Source: Hyphomonas sp. L-53-1-40 (GTDB lineage Bacteria > Pseudomonadota > Alphaproteobacteria > Caulobacterales > Hyphomonadaceae). Taken from it: a stretch of 64,000 nt of DNA. The notes below the pieces were generated by a model. The model was not told where the DNA came from, ran no database searches, and worked only from the letters and a program-made list of their open reading frames with translations. Positions 27,557-37,454 of this stretch are shown piece after piece. The stretch is from contig NZ_AWFI01000001.1 of NCBI RefSeq assembly GCF_000682775.1, positions 1 to 64,000 on the forward strand. Direction: 5' to 3'. The translations under genes and the position numbers were made by a program. The first letter of the stretch is position 1. Every line of letters begins with the position of its first letter.

Positions 27557-30280
27557 TTACTGCTGGAAGAAGTTGTTCACATCCAACGCTTTCTGAGCCC
27601 TTAGCGCGCTGCAGAGTGTTGCCTTCTCCGTACCCTGGGCCAGGGATCGCTCATAGCCGGGGGTCAGCGGCGCATTCTGTTCAAAGAAGTCTTCCGCCTC
27701 TGCGGCCTTTCTGACGCTGCAGAAATATCCCGTCAGGCCCGCGAGCTTTGGCTGACGGATTTCGGGCATGCGCTCCACAACCGTCTCGAAGTTTGTGGTT
27801 ATCAAATCCCATGCTGTGTCTTGTGCCACGGGGTTTGCCATGGCGCCGTAGACGACCGTGAAGACTTCGTCGGTTGAGTTCGAGCCGTTCAGAACGGACG
27901 GGAACAGGTCTGACACGACATCCTTGCTGCCACGGCTGGCTAACACTCTCAGGATCGTTGAGCGTTCATTCTGGTTGGTTGCTGTGGCCACATAGGCCTT
28001 GGCAGCTTCATAGAAGTCAGCGCCGCCATCCTCGACGCCGATCATCATAGCTGTTGAAAGATCTTCCGGCGCAATCGCCGTTGCGTCCGGGCTGCCTTTG
28101 AGCCCGACATATTGCCGGGCACGGGCGAGCAGGGCGCGGCGCTCAGCGGGGCGCTCGCCATATTCCAGCAACCAGCCATATAGCCTGTCGCGCAAAAGCA
28201 TCTCCTGCTGGCTCAGCGCCGTGGCCGGACGGGATTCCAGATATTCGGCCAACGGTCCATAGGTGCGCTGGACCCACGCGCGAAGGCCCGCTTGCTCGGA
28301 TGGCTCCAGCATGCGGTCGAGCGTGCCAATGATGCCGAACCCTTCAGAAACCGCATGCGGATGACCGCTTGAGGTTGCGGCCAGTCCAGCCATCAGGTCA
28401 TCGGTGCTGATCCGCCCTGCACGGAAACCGGAGGTCAGTGCATCCGCAAACATGATCTGTTCGGCGTCAGACAAGCTGTCAAAGTTGGAAATCAGCGCCG
28501 TCAGGTTTTCCGCATTCGTATCGAAGCGCCAATAGCCCGTGCCGCCGGCATTTGGCATCACCCAGTCGGGGCAATCGCCATCCAGAGGAATCTCGGTGAC
28601 CGGTGCGGTCAGCATCTGCCGGATCGTGCGATCACCCACAGGCCCTTTCAGGCGCGCAGCAAACGGCACGTTCCAGGTCTGAGCATTGGTATCAATATCA
28701 GAGCCAAGCGGCGCATAGCGCTTTTGAGTGATCGTGATCAGGCCCGCATCTGGAGCAGGGCAGGACACGGCGACATCCAGCGATGGGATGCCTGGCTGGT
28801 TGATATAGCTGGTGAAGGCTTCAACAATATCCGGCTGGCCGGACCCGTCGGCGAGGCTCTGCATGAAATCGTCGGCATCAGCGACGCCATCCTCGAAGCG
28901 ACGCATGTGCAAGCGGATACCTTCGCGGAAGGCTTCTTCGCCCAGATAGGTCTCGAACATGTTCAACACGCTGCCGCCTTTGCGATAGGTAATGGAGTCG
29001 AACGCATCGAGAATATCGCCATTGGTATTGATCGGATTGCGAATCTGGCGCGCCGATTGAAGACTGTCGGCCCCCATCGCGCTGAGCCCTGCCAGGATTG
29101 GGCTGAGGCCCCACTCGCCGTCTGGGTCAACCCCGTCCATCGTCTTGTAACTGATCCAGGTCGCAAAGGCCTCGTTCAGCCAGATATCGTTCCACCATTT
29201 CGGCGTGACAAGATTGCCGAACCACTGATGGCCAAGCTCGTGGGCGTGCGTCGTCAGGATACCGCGGCGGCGGGACAAGCTGGTCTGCTCATTCATCAGC
29301 AGCGCGGCTTCGCGGTAGATGATCGCGCCGGCATTCTCCATCGCGCCAAAGGCAAATTCCGGTGCGGCGATCAGGTCCAGTTTTCCATAAGGGTACGGAT
29401 AGTCGAAATAATCCTCCTGCCAGAGCAACATCTCGTCAGTGATGTCGAGTGCCTCGCTGAGCTGGTCTCTCTTGCCGCGGGCAGCAAAGCCGCGCAGGGG
29501 CACCGGCGCCTCGCGCAGGGCATTGGCCGGAATGGCCGGGGCGGGCCGCGTCTCGTAAGGACCGACTGCGAGCGCGATCAGATAGGACTGGATCGGGCGA
29601 GTTTCGGCGAAGATATGCCGGGTCCAACCGTCTTCGGCCGGTTCGGCGCTGATTTCCGCGCCATTGGAGACGACCTCCATGCCTTCTGGCGCGGTGACGG
29701 TCACGCTCCACGGTGTCTTGAAGCGCGGTTCGTCAAATGATGGCACCATCCGGCGCGCATCAATCGCTTCCATCTGGGTGGCAAGGTAGTCCGTATCGGA
29801 TTGAACCGCCTTGTAGAGACCGGCAAGGCCCACATTGTAAGGCGCGGTGTAGCTGATTTCGAGCGTGGCTGTGCCCGCCGGGACGGGCGAGTCGAAGTCG
29901 AGTCGTGAAACTCCGCCAGGTGCCTGATTGCCGGTAAAAGTTGCCGGGATATCTGTTCCATTGTCCAGCACGGCCCTGGCCGACAGCACGGTCTGATCCA
30001 GCGAATGCAACCAGATGCGCTCGTGCGGCGCTGTCAGGGAGACGTCAATGGCTACATTGCCCGAGAAACTGTCGGCATCTGGATCAGTCTTCAGCTCCAG
30101 CCGGTAGGCCAGTGGCGTGACATCCGTCGGCAATTGTCCTGCAGGCGGCACCTGAATTCGGACCGGCTGGGTCTGGGAACCGAGGCTTGCGTCAGAAGCG
30201 GAGGTCGCATTTCCGCAGGCATTAAGTGCAAGGAGGGAGACCGCGCCAGCCAAAGCAGCGCGAAACCAGGAATTGTGCAT
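27557..30280 (-). CDS. M1 family metallo-aminopeptidase, predicted lipoprotein
   Basis: 907 residues. The chosen ATG at 30280 starts a lipoprotein signal with lipobox LLALNAC (Cys near residue 22); an upstream in-frame extension to 30343 has no such logic. The catalytic features are the exopeptidase motif GAMENAG near residue 312, and the zinc motif HELGH near 347, with the third ligand in WLNEAFATW. An ERAP1-type helical C-terminal domain follows. It likely trims N-terminal residues from peptides in the periplasm or at the outer membrane. Monocistronic, divergent from the GST gene. Confidence 0.93.
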   Translation of the reverse strand: MHNSWFRAALAGAVSLLALNACGNATSASDASLGSQTQPVRIQVPPAGQLPTDVTPLAYRLELKTDPDADSFSGNVAIDVSLTAPHERIWLHSLDQTVLSARAVLDNGTDIPATFTGNQAPGGVSRLDFDSPVPAGTATLEISYTAPYNVGLAGLYKAVQSDTDYLATQMEAIDARRMVPSFDEPRFKTPWSVTVTAPEGMEVVSNGAEISAEPAEDGWTRHIFAETRPIQSYLIALAVGPYETRPAPAIPANALREAPVPLRGFAARGKRDQLSEALDITDEMLLWQEDYFDYPYPYGKLDLIAAPEFAFGAMENAGAIIYREAALLMNEQTSLSRRRGILTTHAHELGHQWFGNLVTPKWWNDIWLNEAFATWISYKTMDGVDPDGEWGLSPILAGLSAMGADSLQSARQIRNPINTNGDILDAFDSITYRKGGSVLNMFETYLGEEAFREGIRLHMRRFEDGVADADDFMQSLADGSGQPDIVEAFTSYINQPGIPSLDVAVSCPAPDAGLITITQKRYAPLGSDIDTNAQTWNVPFAARLKGPVGDRTIRQMLTAPVTEIPLDGDCPDWVMPNAGGTGYWRFDTNAENLTALISNFDSLSDAEQIMFADALTSGFRAGRISTDDLMAGLAATSSGHPHAVSEGFGIIGTLDRMLEPSEQAGLRAWVQRTYGPLAEYLESRPATALSQQEMLLRDRLYGWLLEYGERPAERRALLARARQYVGLKGSPDATAIAPEDLSTAMMIGVEDGGADFYEAAKAYVATATNQNERSTILRVLASRGSKDVVSDLFPSVLNGSNSTDEVFTVVYGAMANPVAQDTAWDLITTNFETVVERMPEIRQPKLAGLTGYFCSVRKAAEAEDFFEQNAPLTPGYERSLAQGTEKATLCSALRAQKALDVNNFFQQ

Positions 30281-30404
30281 GGATCTGGTCCTGTAACGGT
30301 GGAAACAGTTTGAAGCCAAAAAACATAGGATACGGCCCAGCAAAAGCGATCAGATGCAGCTGAATTTAACACCCCTTTCAGTGATGCCATGAGAAGTTGA
30401 ACCC

Positions 30405-31079
30405 ATGAAACGGCTCTACCATTGGCCTCTTGATCCGGCCGGACGGCTGGTCCGCCTCGCCTTGGGCGAGAAAGACGAGGGATTCGAGGCGTTGGAATCG
30501 CCGCCCTGGTCAGCCCATCCTGACGTACCCCGCCTCGCACATGGGGCTGTTGCGCCCGCTTTGGTTGAGATCGACAGCGAGCCACGCATGTTTGCCTGCG
30601 GCACGCGCGCCATATGCGAGTATCTTGAAGAGACCTCCAGCGGACGGGTCCTGTTGCCATCAGATCCGGCGGCGCGCGCTGAAGTCCGCCGCCTGTGGGC
30701 CTGGATTGAGGCTGCGTGTGAAGAGGTTACCGACACGCTACTGACTGAACGTGTGATGCAATGGGTGCGCCGCGACCGGCACCCCGATTCGGCGCGGTTG
30801 CGCCGGGGGGCGCATGCGCTGCGCGGACGTCTGACTTTCCTGAATGGCCTGCTGGAGCTCAATGGCTATCTTGCCTGCCGGGAGCTTACCCTGGCCGATC
30901 TGGCTGCAGCGGCACACTTGTCTGCCTATGACTATTTCGGCGATGTCGAATGGAATGCTGTGCCGGAGCTGAAAGACTGGTATGCCCGGATCAAGTCGCG
31001 TCCGAGCTTCAGGCCCTTGCTGGCCGACCGGTTGCAGGCGGTACGGCCCGTGGCCCATTATACCGATTTGGATTTCTAG
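30405..31079 (+). CDS. Glutathione S-transferase family protein
   Basis: 224 residues. The N-terminal 75 residues have the thioredoxin-like GST fold (LYHWPLDPAGRLVRLALGEK; the VAPALVEIDSEPRMF segment contains the cis-Pro position; ICEYLEE follows). The C-terminal helical domain shows LTFLNGLLELNGYLACRELTLADLAAAAHLSAYDYFG, the usual N-capping and hydrophobic-staple region. Substrate is unknown. It is followed after three bases by queG, a common alphaproteobacterial neighbour pair. Confidence 0.88.
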   Translation: MKRLYHWPLDPAGRLVRLALGEKDEGFEALESPPWSAHPDVPRLAHGAVAPALVEIDSEPRMFACGTRAICEYLEETSSGRVLLPSDPAARAEVRRLWAWIEAACEEVTDTLLTERVMQWVRRDRHPDSARLRRGAHALRGRLTFLNGLLELNGYLACRELTLADLAAAAHLSAYDYFGDVEWNAVPELKDWYARIKSRPSFRPLLADRLQAVRPVAHYTDLDF

Positions 31080-31082
31080 ACC

Positions 31083-32195
31083 TTGCCCGATCCCCTCCAC
31101 ATCCGCGTCAAGCACCTCGCCCGGTCGCTTGGCTTTGACGGCGTGGCGATTGCGCGGGCGGATGAGGCATGGGTGGCAGGCGAGCGGCTGGAAGCGTTCG
31201 TAGAGGCTGGCCATCATGGCAGCATGGATTGGATGGAGACGACGCTGGAGCGGCGCAAGGCGCCGACCGCGATGTGGCCGGATGCCAAATCTGCCGTCGT
31301 CGTCGCGCTCAATTACGGCCCGGACCATGATCCGCTCCGCACTCTGGAACAGAAGGCGCTCGGCAACATCTCCGTCTACGCACGGGGGAGGGACTATCAC
31401 GATACGCTGAAGAAGCGGCTGAAACAGTTCGCCCGGGAGTTCGTGGCCGAGACCGGCGCAGAGGTGAAAGTCTTTGTCGATACCGCGCCGCTGATGGAAA
31501 AGCCGCTGGCCGAAAAGGCCGGCCTCGGCTGGCAGGGCAAGCACACCAATCTGGTCAGCCGTGAGCTGGGATCTTGGTTCTTTCTTGGTGTGATGCTGAC
31601 GGTGGCGGAACTGGAACCCGATCAACCGGAGGCGGATCATTGCGGTTCGTGCCGCGCCTGTCAGGACGTCTGCCCGACCAATGCGTTTCCCGCGCCCTAT
31701 CAACTCGATGCGCGGCGCTGCATCTCCTACCTCACCATTGAGCATTCGGGGCCGATCCCGGCAGAGTTTCGTGCGGCGATGGGCAACCGTATCTATGGGT
31801 GTGATGATTGCCTTGCCATCTGTCCGTGGAACAAGTTCGCCGAAGCCGCCAGCGAGATCGCCTTCCATGCGCGGCCCGAACTCAAGGCGCCGGGGCTGGA
31901 TGAACTTGCCGCGCTGGACGATGCCACATTTCGGGAAGTGTTCTCCGGTTCGCCCGTCAAGCGGATCGGGCGGGACCGGTTCGTGCGCAATGTCTGTATC
32001 GCCATCGGCAATTCAGGGGAGGGGGCGCTGGTCGCCAGCCTGCTGCCGCTGCTGGATGATCCGGCGTCGGTGGTACGTGGGTCTGCTATCTGGGCGCTCG
32101 CCCGCCTTGATCGTGCCCGATTTGCGACGGAAAAGGCCGTCCGGATGGAGCCGGAAACGGATCCGGGCGTTCTGGCGGAATGGATGACAGAGTGA
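31083..32195 (+). CDS. queG: Epoxyqueuosine reductase
   Basis: 370 residues. It reduces epoxyqueuosine to queuosine in tRNA using cobalamin and two 4Fe-4S clusters. Ligand cysteines are visible at 187, 190, 193 and 197 ([13 protein letters not shown]) and near 240, 243 and 247 ([11 protein letters not shown]). The C-terminus has a HEAT-like repeat ([20 protein letters not shown]). The start is a TTG three bases after the GST stop; no ATG upstream of the conserved [16 protein letters not shown] exists in frame and the ribosome binding site is weak, so the exact start is less certain. The stop overlaps mtgA (TGATG). Confidence 0.93.
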   Translation: MPDPLHIRVKHLARSLGFDGVAIARADEAWVAGERLEAFVEAGHHGSMDWMETTLERRKAPTAMWPDAKSAVVVALNYGPDHDPLRTLEQKALGNISVYARGRDYHDTLKKRLKQFAREFVAETGAEVKVFVDTAPLMEKPLAEKAGLGWQGKHTNLVSRELGSWFFLGVMLTVAELEPDQPEADHCGSCRACQDVCPTNAFPAPYQLDARRCISYLTIEHSGPIPAEFRAAMGNRIYGCDDCLAICPWNKFAEAASEIAFHARPELKAPGLDELAALDDATFREVFSGSPVKRIGRDRFVRNVCIAIGNSGEGALVASLLPLLDDPASVVRGSAIWALARLDRARFATEKAVRMEPETDPGVLAEWMTE

Positions 32196-33226
32196 TGAGC
32201 GGTTTCTGGACCTTCCTGACATGGGCGATGCGCATTCTGGCGGGCCTGTTTGTGGCGTTTCACCTCTATGCGCTGGCGCTGGTCTGGCTGCCCATTCCGG
32301 GCACGGTGCTGATGGTGCAGCGCGCGGCAGGTGGCGAGACGGTACGGCGCGACGCGGTGCCCTTGTCCGAGATTTCGCCTCACCTTGTGCGCGCGGTCAT
32401 CGCGGCGGAGGATTCCCGCTTCTGCGAGCATAATGGAATTGACCGTGCCGCGATTGAAAAGGCGCTGGATGAACGCCGTCAGGGCAAGCGCACGCGCGGC
32501 GCTTCCACAATCACACAGCAGACCGCCAAGAATGTCTTTCTCTGGAATGGGGGCGGCGTACCGCGCAAGCTGGGCGACATGTGGATGGGAGTGTTCATCG
32601 ACAAGTTCTGGGGCAAGGCCCGCGTCATGGAAGCCTATCTGAATGTCGCCGAATGGGGCGATGGCCTGTTCGGGGCCGAGGCCGCCGCGCAGGCGCGGTT
32701 TGGCAAGTCCGCGGCAGACCTGACAGAGCGCGAGGCCGCACTGCTGGCCGCTGTGCTGCCGAGCCCGAACAAATGGCGCGTCGATCCGCCGGGGCCTTAT
32801 GTCAACAAACGCGCCGGCACGCTGCAGGCGCGCATGCGGGTTGTGCACAGCCAGGGCCTCGCGACCTGTGTGCTAGGCGATACGCCGCCTCCGGCACGCC
32901 CGCAGCCACAACAGGGCCAGCCGGCCCCGCAGCTTGAGCCCTTGCCGGACCTGCCACCTGAACCGGAGACCGGGCCCGAGGCAATCGAGCCTGAAGAGGT
33001 GCAGGCCGCGCCAGAAGATGACGAGTTCGATGCGTTTCTGGAAGGCGCGCAGGAACGGTTTGGCGAGGCCGGGCAATCCCCTGAACCCATCGAGGAAGCG
33101 CCTGAGCCGCTGGAGCCCGAAGCCGCAGCGAGCCAGTCGGAAGCGCGGGATGGCGGCCCGACCGATCTGCGTCCGCGGTCATTGGAGCCGGTTGAAGACC
33201 CCGCGAGCGAGGCGTTCCCCGACTAG
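32195..33226 (+). CDS. mtgA: Monofunctional peptidoglycan glycosyltransferase with acidic tail
   Basis: 343 residues. A membrane helix at about 6-28 anchors a GT51 domain: the catalytic Glu72 in IAAEDSRFCEHNGID, GASTITQQTAKNVFLW, the GKARVMEAYLNVAEWG motif and LLAAVLPSPNKW. It polymerises lipid II into glycan strands in the periplasm. The last 110 residues form a Pro/Glu/Ala-rich low-complexity tail absent from ordinary MtgA proteins (about 230-240 residues). The ATG overlaps the queG stop as TGATG; an ATG five codons upstream (32180) is possible. Confidence 0.9.
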   Translation: MSGFWTFLTWAMRILAGLFVAFHLYALALVWLPIPGTVLMVQRAAGGETVRRDAVPLSEISPHLVRAVIAAEDSRFCEHNGIDRAAIEKALDERRQGKRTRGASTITQQTAKNVFLWNGGGVPRKLGDMWMGVFIDKFWGKARVMEAYLNVAEWGDGLFGAEAAAQARFGKSAADLTEREAALLAAVLPSPNKWRVDPPGPYVNKRAGTLQARMRVVHSQGLATCVLGDTPPPARPQPQQGQPAPQLEPLPDLPPEPETGPEAIEPEEVQAAPEDDEFDAFLEGAQERFGEAGQSPEPIEEAPEPLEPEAAASQSEARDGGPTDLRPRSLEPVEDPASEAFPD

Positions 33227-33236
33227 TCAGATTGCC

Positions 33237-34805
33237 TTAATCGGCTTCTGGCGGTCGCGCTTTCGTTTCATCCTGTTTCACAGTGTCCGCTTCCGGCTCA
33301 CTTTCCTCCGGTTCCGGAGTGGCGTTCAGATCAGGCGTGCGCTTGGGCCGGGAAATCTCGACCTTGAGCGCGGAGTCCGGTTCGATGAACAGCTCCTTGC
33401 GGCGCAGCGGCACGGACATGCCGTTTTCGGTAAAGCGTTTCCAGACTTCGCGCAGGATGTTGGAGCCGACATTGGCCGTGCCATTTTCCGGGTCGATGAT
33501 CCAGAAGCGCATCTCCAGAACAATGCACTCATCGGTGAAGTCTTTGACGAGGCAGACGGGTTGCGGCCAGCTGATGACTCGCTCGGTCGCCTTGGCGGCG
33601 GCGATGACGATGGCAATCGCCTCTTCCAGGTCGGACGTGTAATCGATGCGCAACTCCTTGTGGATGCGCACGCGCTTGTTGGAAAAGCTCCAATTGATCA
33701 CCGTATCGGTCATCAGCTTTTCGTTCGGGATCAGGAATTCCTTGCCTTCCTGCGTCGTGATCGACGTGTAGCGCAGGCCGAGGGATTCCACGACGCCGAA
33801 CGTCTCGCCGACCTCGATCACGTCCTGCGGCTTGATCGAGCGCTCCGAGAGCAGGACGATGCCGGAGACAAAGTTCGAGACAACTTTCTGCATACCGAAG
33901 GCAAAGCCGAGGCCGATGGCACCGGAGATGACCGTTAGCGCGCCTAGCGGAATGCCGAGCCCTGCGAGGGTGAGCAGGGCAGCCGCAACAATGAAGACAA
34001 TCTGTATGGCATTGCCAATCAGAATGCGGATGGACGGTTCGACTTTCGGGATGTGATTGACCCGCCGCTTCATCGATTTTGCGGCGCGGTTTGCAATGAA
34101 CAGCAAGACAGCGGCGGTCAGGATAGCCTGAAAAATGAAGACCGGGCTGATCCGCCGATTCCCGAAGGACGGACCAATACTCGAAAGCCAGTTCATGACA
34201 TCCGGCAAGACGCCGAGGGCGAAGAATATCGCGAACGTCCATGTCAGGAATGATGCAAGACCGCGCAATTCTTCCGGCAGGAAGGTCATGGTCACCCGGA
34301 TGGCAAGCCAGGCAATCGCGAGTGACAAGGCCGTCCGAACCAGGATCAGCGAGTGGTCGATGGAGCTGAGCAATGAGACCGCCAGCGCCAGAAGGATGGA
34401 CCAGAGCGCCGGACGAACCGCCTTGTGCAAGACGTCCAGTCCTTCGCGGCGGGGCGGCTCGACAAAGCGTCGCAGCGTGACCGTGATCAGGCGCTTGAAG
34501 GGTGGGGTGAGCAGGGCGCCCAGCGCGAGCGCCAGGATGATACAGCCGAGCTGGATCAGGATAGGATAGAGAAATTCAGGCTGTTGCGCCTTTGTCTGAA
34601 GCCAGCCGGCTGGGTCGTCGAGAAAGGGTCGAGCAGGCTCTATCCATTTGAGCAGCGGATTAATGACGTCTTCTACCGGCGGGAGGATATCCTCCGATGG
34701 CGGAGTGGCTTGTCCAGTCGCTTCCGTCGCATCCACCGGACGGCAATAGGTTTCCCCATCACCGCCGGTGATGCATTTCTGGTAGGTGACGCCATCTTCC
34801 GCCAA
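33237..34805 (-). CDS. MscS-type mechanosensitive channel
   Basis: 522 residues. A short N-terminal region with Cys pairs (KCITGGDGETYCRP) is followed by several membrane helices from about residue 80 to 300. The MscS core helix (GAIGLGFAFGMQKVVSNFVSGI) and the beta domain (DVIEVGETFGVVESLGLRYT, then EFLIPNEKLMTDTVINWS) follow. The C-terminal 50 residues are acidic and proline-rich. It probably releases solutes on hypo-osmotic shock. It is larger than E. coli MscS, as in the YbdG/YnaI-type group. It converges with mtgA. Confidence 0.9.
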   Translation of the reverse strand: MAEDGVTYQKCITGGDGETYCRPVDATEATGQATPPSEDILPPVEDVINPLLKWIEPARPFLDDPAGWLQTKAQQPEFLYPILIQLGCIILALALGALLTPPFKRLITVTLRRFVEPPRREGLDVLHKAVRPALWSILLALAVSLLSSIDHSLILVRTALSLAIAWLAIRVTMTFLPEELRGLASFLTWTFAIFFALGVLPDVMNWLSSIGPSFGNRRISPVFIFQAILTAAVLLFIANRAAKSMKRRVNHIPKVEPSIRILIGNAIQIVFIVAAALLTLAGLGIPLGALTVISGAIGLGFAFGMQKVVSNFVSGIVLLSERSIKPQDVIEVGETFGVVESLGLRYTSITTQEGKEFLIPNEKLMTDTVINWSFSNKRVRIHKELRIDYTSDLEEAIAIVIAAAKATERVISWPQPVCLVKDFTDECIVLEMRFWIIDPENGTANVGSNILREVWKRFTENGMSVPLRRKELFIEPDSALKVEISRPKRTPDLNATPEPEESEPEADTVKQDETKARPPEAD

Positions 34806-34816
34806 GCGCTATCCGC

Positions 34817-35734
34817 CTAGACTGGGTCGTAGGGGAAGACACTGGCCGAGGCGCCCATGTCGAAGAAGTTGGCTTTCATGGCGGGCATGGCCTGTTCGAG
34901 CAGGCTTTCCGGCGTCCAGCCCTCCATACGCGCCAGCGACTTGACCGGACGCGGCTGGTCGAACAGCACGACTTCATTGCCGCGCACGGCAAAAATCTGT
35001 CCGGACACGTCATTGGCCTTGTCGGCGCAAAGGGCCACAGCCAGTTGGGCAACCTGGTCGGCCCGCATGCCCTGGCGCATCCGCTCGACACGCTCTGCGC
35101 CGGCTTCGTCCTTGACCGGGATGGAGGCGATCATGCGCGTCCAGGCAAATGGCGCGATGACATTGGAGCGGACATTCTTGCGCGCGCCTTCCATGGCGAC
35201 GATGCGCGACAGGCCGACAATGCCCATCTTGGCGGCGGCATAGTTCGCCTGGCCGATATTGCCGATCAGGCCGGATGTGGAGGTGAAGAGGACGAAATTG
35301 CCGTCTTCCTTTTCGCGGAACAGTTCGATGGCCGCGCGGGTGACGTTGAAGCTGCCCCGCAGGTGCACGTCGATGACGCTGTCCCAATCATCTTCGCTCA
35401 TCTTGTGGAACATGCCGTCGCGCAGGATGCCGGCCGGGTTGATGATCGAGTGCAGGGCGCCGAACTCGTCCTTGGCCTGTTCGATCATGCCTTGGACCGC
35501 TTTCATGTCGGTCACGCTTTCCGAGTTCGAGACAGCCTCGCCGCCCGCCGCGCGGATTTCCTGAGCCACGGTTTCAGCCGGGCCTGCACTGCCTTCATCG
35601 GCGCCGGTCAGGCTGCCGCCCAGATCGTTGACGACCACTTTTGCGCCCTCGCGCGCCGCCAGCAGCGCGGTTTCCTTGCCGATGCCATTACCACCGCCGG
35701 TCACGAGGACCACTTTGCCTTCCAGAACGCCCAT
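34817..35734 (-). CDS. SDR oxidoreductase, MFE-2-like
   Basis: 305 residues. Cofactor motif TGGGNGIG at about 12-19; the catalytic triad is Ser152, Tyr165 and Lys169 (TSTSG ... NYAAAK). The insertion NDLGGSLTGADEGSAGPAE after strand 2 and the NPAG motif resemble the 3-hydroxyacyl-CoA dehydrogenase unit of peroxisomal MFE-2, so an acyl-CoA substrate is plausible. The C-terminal extension (FDQPRPVKSLARMEGWTPES) is also typical of that group. It is divergent from the HAD hydrolase, with 102 bp between. Confidence 0.85.
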   Translation of the reverse strand: MGVLEGKVVLVTGGGNGIGKETALLAAREGAKVVVNDLGGSLTGADEGSAGPAETVAQEIRAAGGEAVSNSESVTDMKAVQGMIEQAKDEFGALHSIINPAGILRDGMFHKMSEDDWDSVIDVHLRGSFNVTRAAIELFREKEDGNFVLFTSTSGLIGNIGQANYAAAKMGIVGLSRIVAMEGARKNVRSNVIAPFAWTRMIASIPVKDEAGAERVERMRQGMRADQVAQLAVALCADKANDVSGQIFAVRGNEVVLFDQPRPVKSLARMEGWTPESLLEQAMPAMKANFFDMGASASVFPYDPV

Positions 35735-35836
35735 CAGACGAAACTCCCTTTATATGTTGCAGTCGCGGCCACACTAGAACTCGGCCCGCAATGTTCAAGG
35801 TTTGAAATCGTCGCTGGTGCGGGTAGAGGTGCTGGC

Positions 35837-36487
35837 ATGACAAAGACATTCCAAGCTGTAATCTGGGATTTCGGGGGCGTATTCACGACCTCTCCCTTCG
35901 ACGCCTTCACCCGCTACGAGGCCGAGCATGGCCTGCCAAAGGATTTCATCCGCACGGTCAATGCCACCAATCCGCTGGACAATGCCTGGGCCAAGCTTGA
36001 GCAGAGCCTCGTCACGGCGGCAGAGTTCGACGGCATGTTCCGCGAGGAATCAAAGGCGATGGGGCATGAGGTGCCCGGTGGGGAAGTGCTGGCGCTGTTG
36101 TCCGGCTCGCTGCGGCCGCGCGTGGTCAAGGCGCTGAGCGTCTGCAAGACCAAGGGCAAGGTTGGCTGCATCACCAACAATGCGCCGATCGGCAAAGGCG
36201 CCTCGATGACCAATGACGAGGCAAAAGCGCGTGAGGTGGCCAAGGTCTTCGACATGTTCGACCATGTGATCGAGAGTTCAAAGCTCGGCATTCGCAAGCC
36301 CGATCCGCGCATCTATGCTCTGATGTGCGAGACGCTCGATGTTGATCCGGCAAGCTGTGTCTATCTGGATGACCTCGGGCACAATCTGAAACCGGCCCGT
36401 GATATGGGCATGACAACGATCAAGGTGCTCAATGAAGACCAATTGTTGTCAGACCTTCAGGCGGCGACCGGGTATGAACTGGGCTAA
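35837..36487 (+). CDS. HAD-IA family hydrolase
   Basis: 216 residues. HAD motif I is present as WDFGGVFT near residues 10-17, with the second Asp of the canonical DxDxT replaced by Gly, as in the epoxide-hydrolase-N/ACAD10-like subgroup. Motif II is CITNN, the motif III Lys lies in SSKLGIRKPD, and motif IV is VYLDDLGHNLKPA. The catalytic ability is uncertain because motif I lacks the usual acid. The ATG at 35837 begins just before motif I; a longer in-frame start back to 35045 would run antisense through the SDR gene. It overlaps the next gene by 14 bases. Confidence 0.85.
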   Translation: MTKTFQAVIWDFGGVFTTSPFDAFTRYEAEHGLPKDFIRTVNATNPLDNAWAKLEQSLVTAAEFDGMFREESKAMGHEVPGGEVLALLSGSLRPRVVKALSVCKTKGKVGCITNNAPIGKGASMTNDEAKAREVAKVFDMFDHVIESSKLGIRKPDPRIYALMCETLDVDPASCVYLDDLGHNLKPARDMGMTTIKVLNEDQLLSDLQAATGYELG

Positions 36488-37058
36488 CGCCCTCATCGGC
36501 GCGCTGGCGGCCATGCTGCTGGCGGCATGCTCGCCTGCGGCCGAGCCGGAACGGCCATTGGTGCCGGATGAATCCCTGATGCAGCCGCCACAGGTGCCTG
36601 AGCCGGTTGTGCTGACCGAAGAAGCAGAGGCGATGCGGGACCAGCTATTGTCGCATGCAAAGGCAGGATCGTTGAGCCGTTTGTCGCGAGTGGCCAATGC
36701 GAATGACGGCTTTGTCTCCAATCTGGGCGGTACGCCGCACCGGCAGTATTGGGATCTGATGCGCCGGATTGGCGCCGATCCGAACCGCAGCCTGCGCAAG
36801 TTGTTCGAACTGCCTCCCGGCATGCGCGAGATTGATGGCGAAGTCTGGTATGTCTGGCCAGACCTAGCCGCGCGTGACGCTGAGGACCTGATCCCGGAGA
36901 AACTGTCCTTCCAGGACCGCCGGCGCCTCATGGAACTGATTGGCGAAGAGGGAATTGAGCGGATACGACAGGGTGAAGGCTATCCCGGCATGCGCACCGC
37001 CATCGCGGGCAATGGCCGATGGGTCTATTATGTGCTCGGTCAGGATGCAGAGGACTGA
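36474..37058 (+). CDS. Predicted lipoprotein of unknown function
   Basis: 194 residues. A signal peptide with lipobox LLAAC (Cys near residue 19) is followed by an Ala/Pro/Glu-rich linker and a globular part with two conserved-looking stretches, LLSHAKAGSLSRLSRVANA and YWDLMRRIGADPNR, then MREIDGEVWYVWPDLAARDA. I recognise no family with certainty. It starts within the last codons of the HAD gene and is followed after three bases by the pterin dehydratase gene, so the three are probably one operon. Confidence 0.65.
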   Translation: MNWANALIGALAAMLLAACSPAAEPERPLVPDESLMQPPQVPEPVVLTEEAEAMRDQLLSHAKAGSLSRLSRVANANDGFVSNLGGTPHRQYWDLMRRIGADPNRSLRKLFELPPGMREIDGEVWYVWPDLAARDAEDLIPEKLSFQDRRRLMELIGEEGIERIRQGEGYPGMRTAIAGNGRWVYYVLGQDAED

Positions 37059-37061
37059 GCT

Positions 37062-37355
37062 ATGACAGACAGGATTGGCGCAGATGCAGCGCTCTCAAAA
37101 CTGGGCGGCTGGGCAAAAGGTGCCGGTGACCGTGACACGATCGAGAAGACGTTCAAGCTGGCCGATTTCAAGACGGCCTGGGGCTTCATGTCGGCTGTCG
37201 CACTAAAAGCCGAGCAGATGGACCATCATCCTGAATGGTTCAATGTCTATAACAAGGTCGAGGTCACGCTGACGACGCATGATGTGGACGGTGTGTCTGA
37301 AAAGGACGTTGAACTGGCCCGGTTCATGGATGAACTGGCTGCGAAACTTTCCTGA
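37062..37355 (+). CDS. 4a-hydroxytetrahydrobiopterin dehydratase (PCD/DCoH)
   Basis: 97 residues, the normal size. The active-site signature is MDHHPEW at residues 53-59, followed by [20 protein letters not shown]. It dehydrates the carbinolamine form of tetrahydropterin after aromatic amino-acid hydroxylation or related reactions. No pterin-dependent hydroxylase is in the window. The start follows the lipoprotein gene after three bases. About 100 bp downstream separates it from the next SDR. Confidence 0.93.
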   Translation: MTDRIGADAALSKLGGWAKGAGDRDTIEKTFKLADFKTAWGFMSAVALKAEQMDHHPEWFNVYNKVEVTLTTHDVDGVSEKDVELARFMDELAAKLS

Positions 37356-37454
37356 TCCTCGCGGCAGAACTGTCGCCTCTCCCAAGGTCAAGCTGGCCCG
37401 GTTTCGAGTGCACTGTTACGGGTAGGAAAACCTGAAACAGTGGAGGAGACCGGC

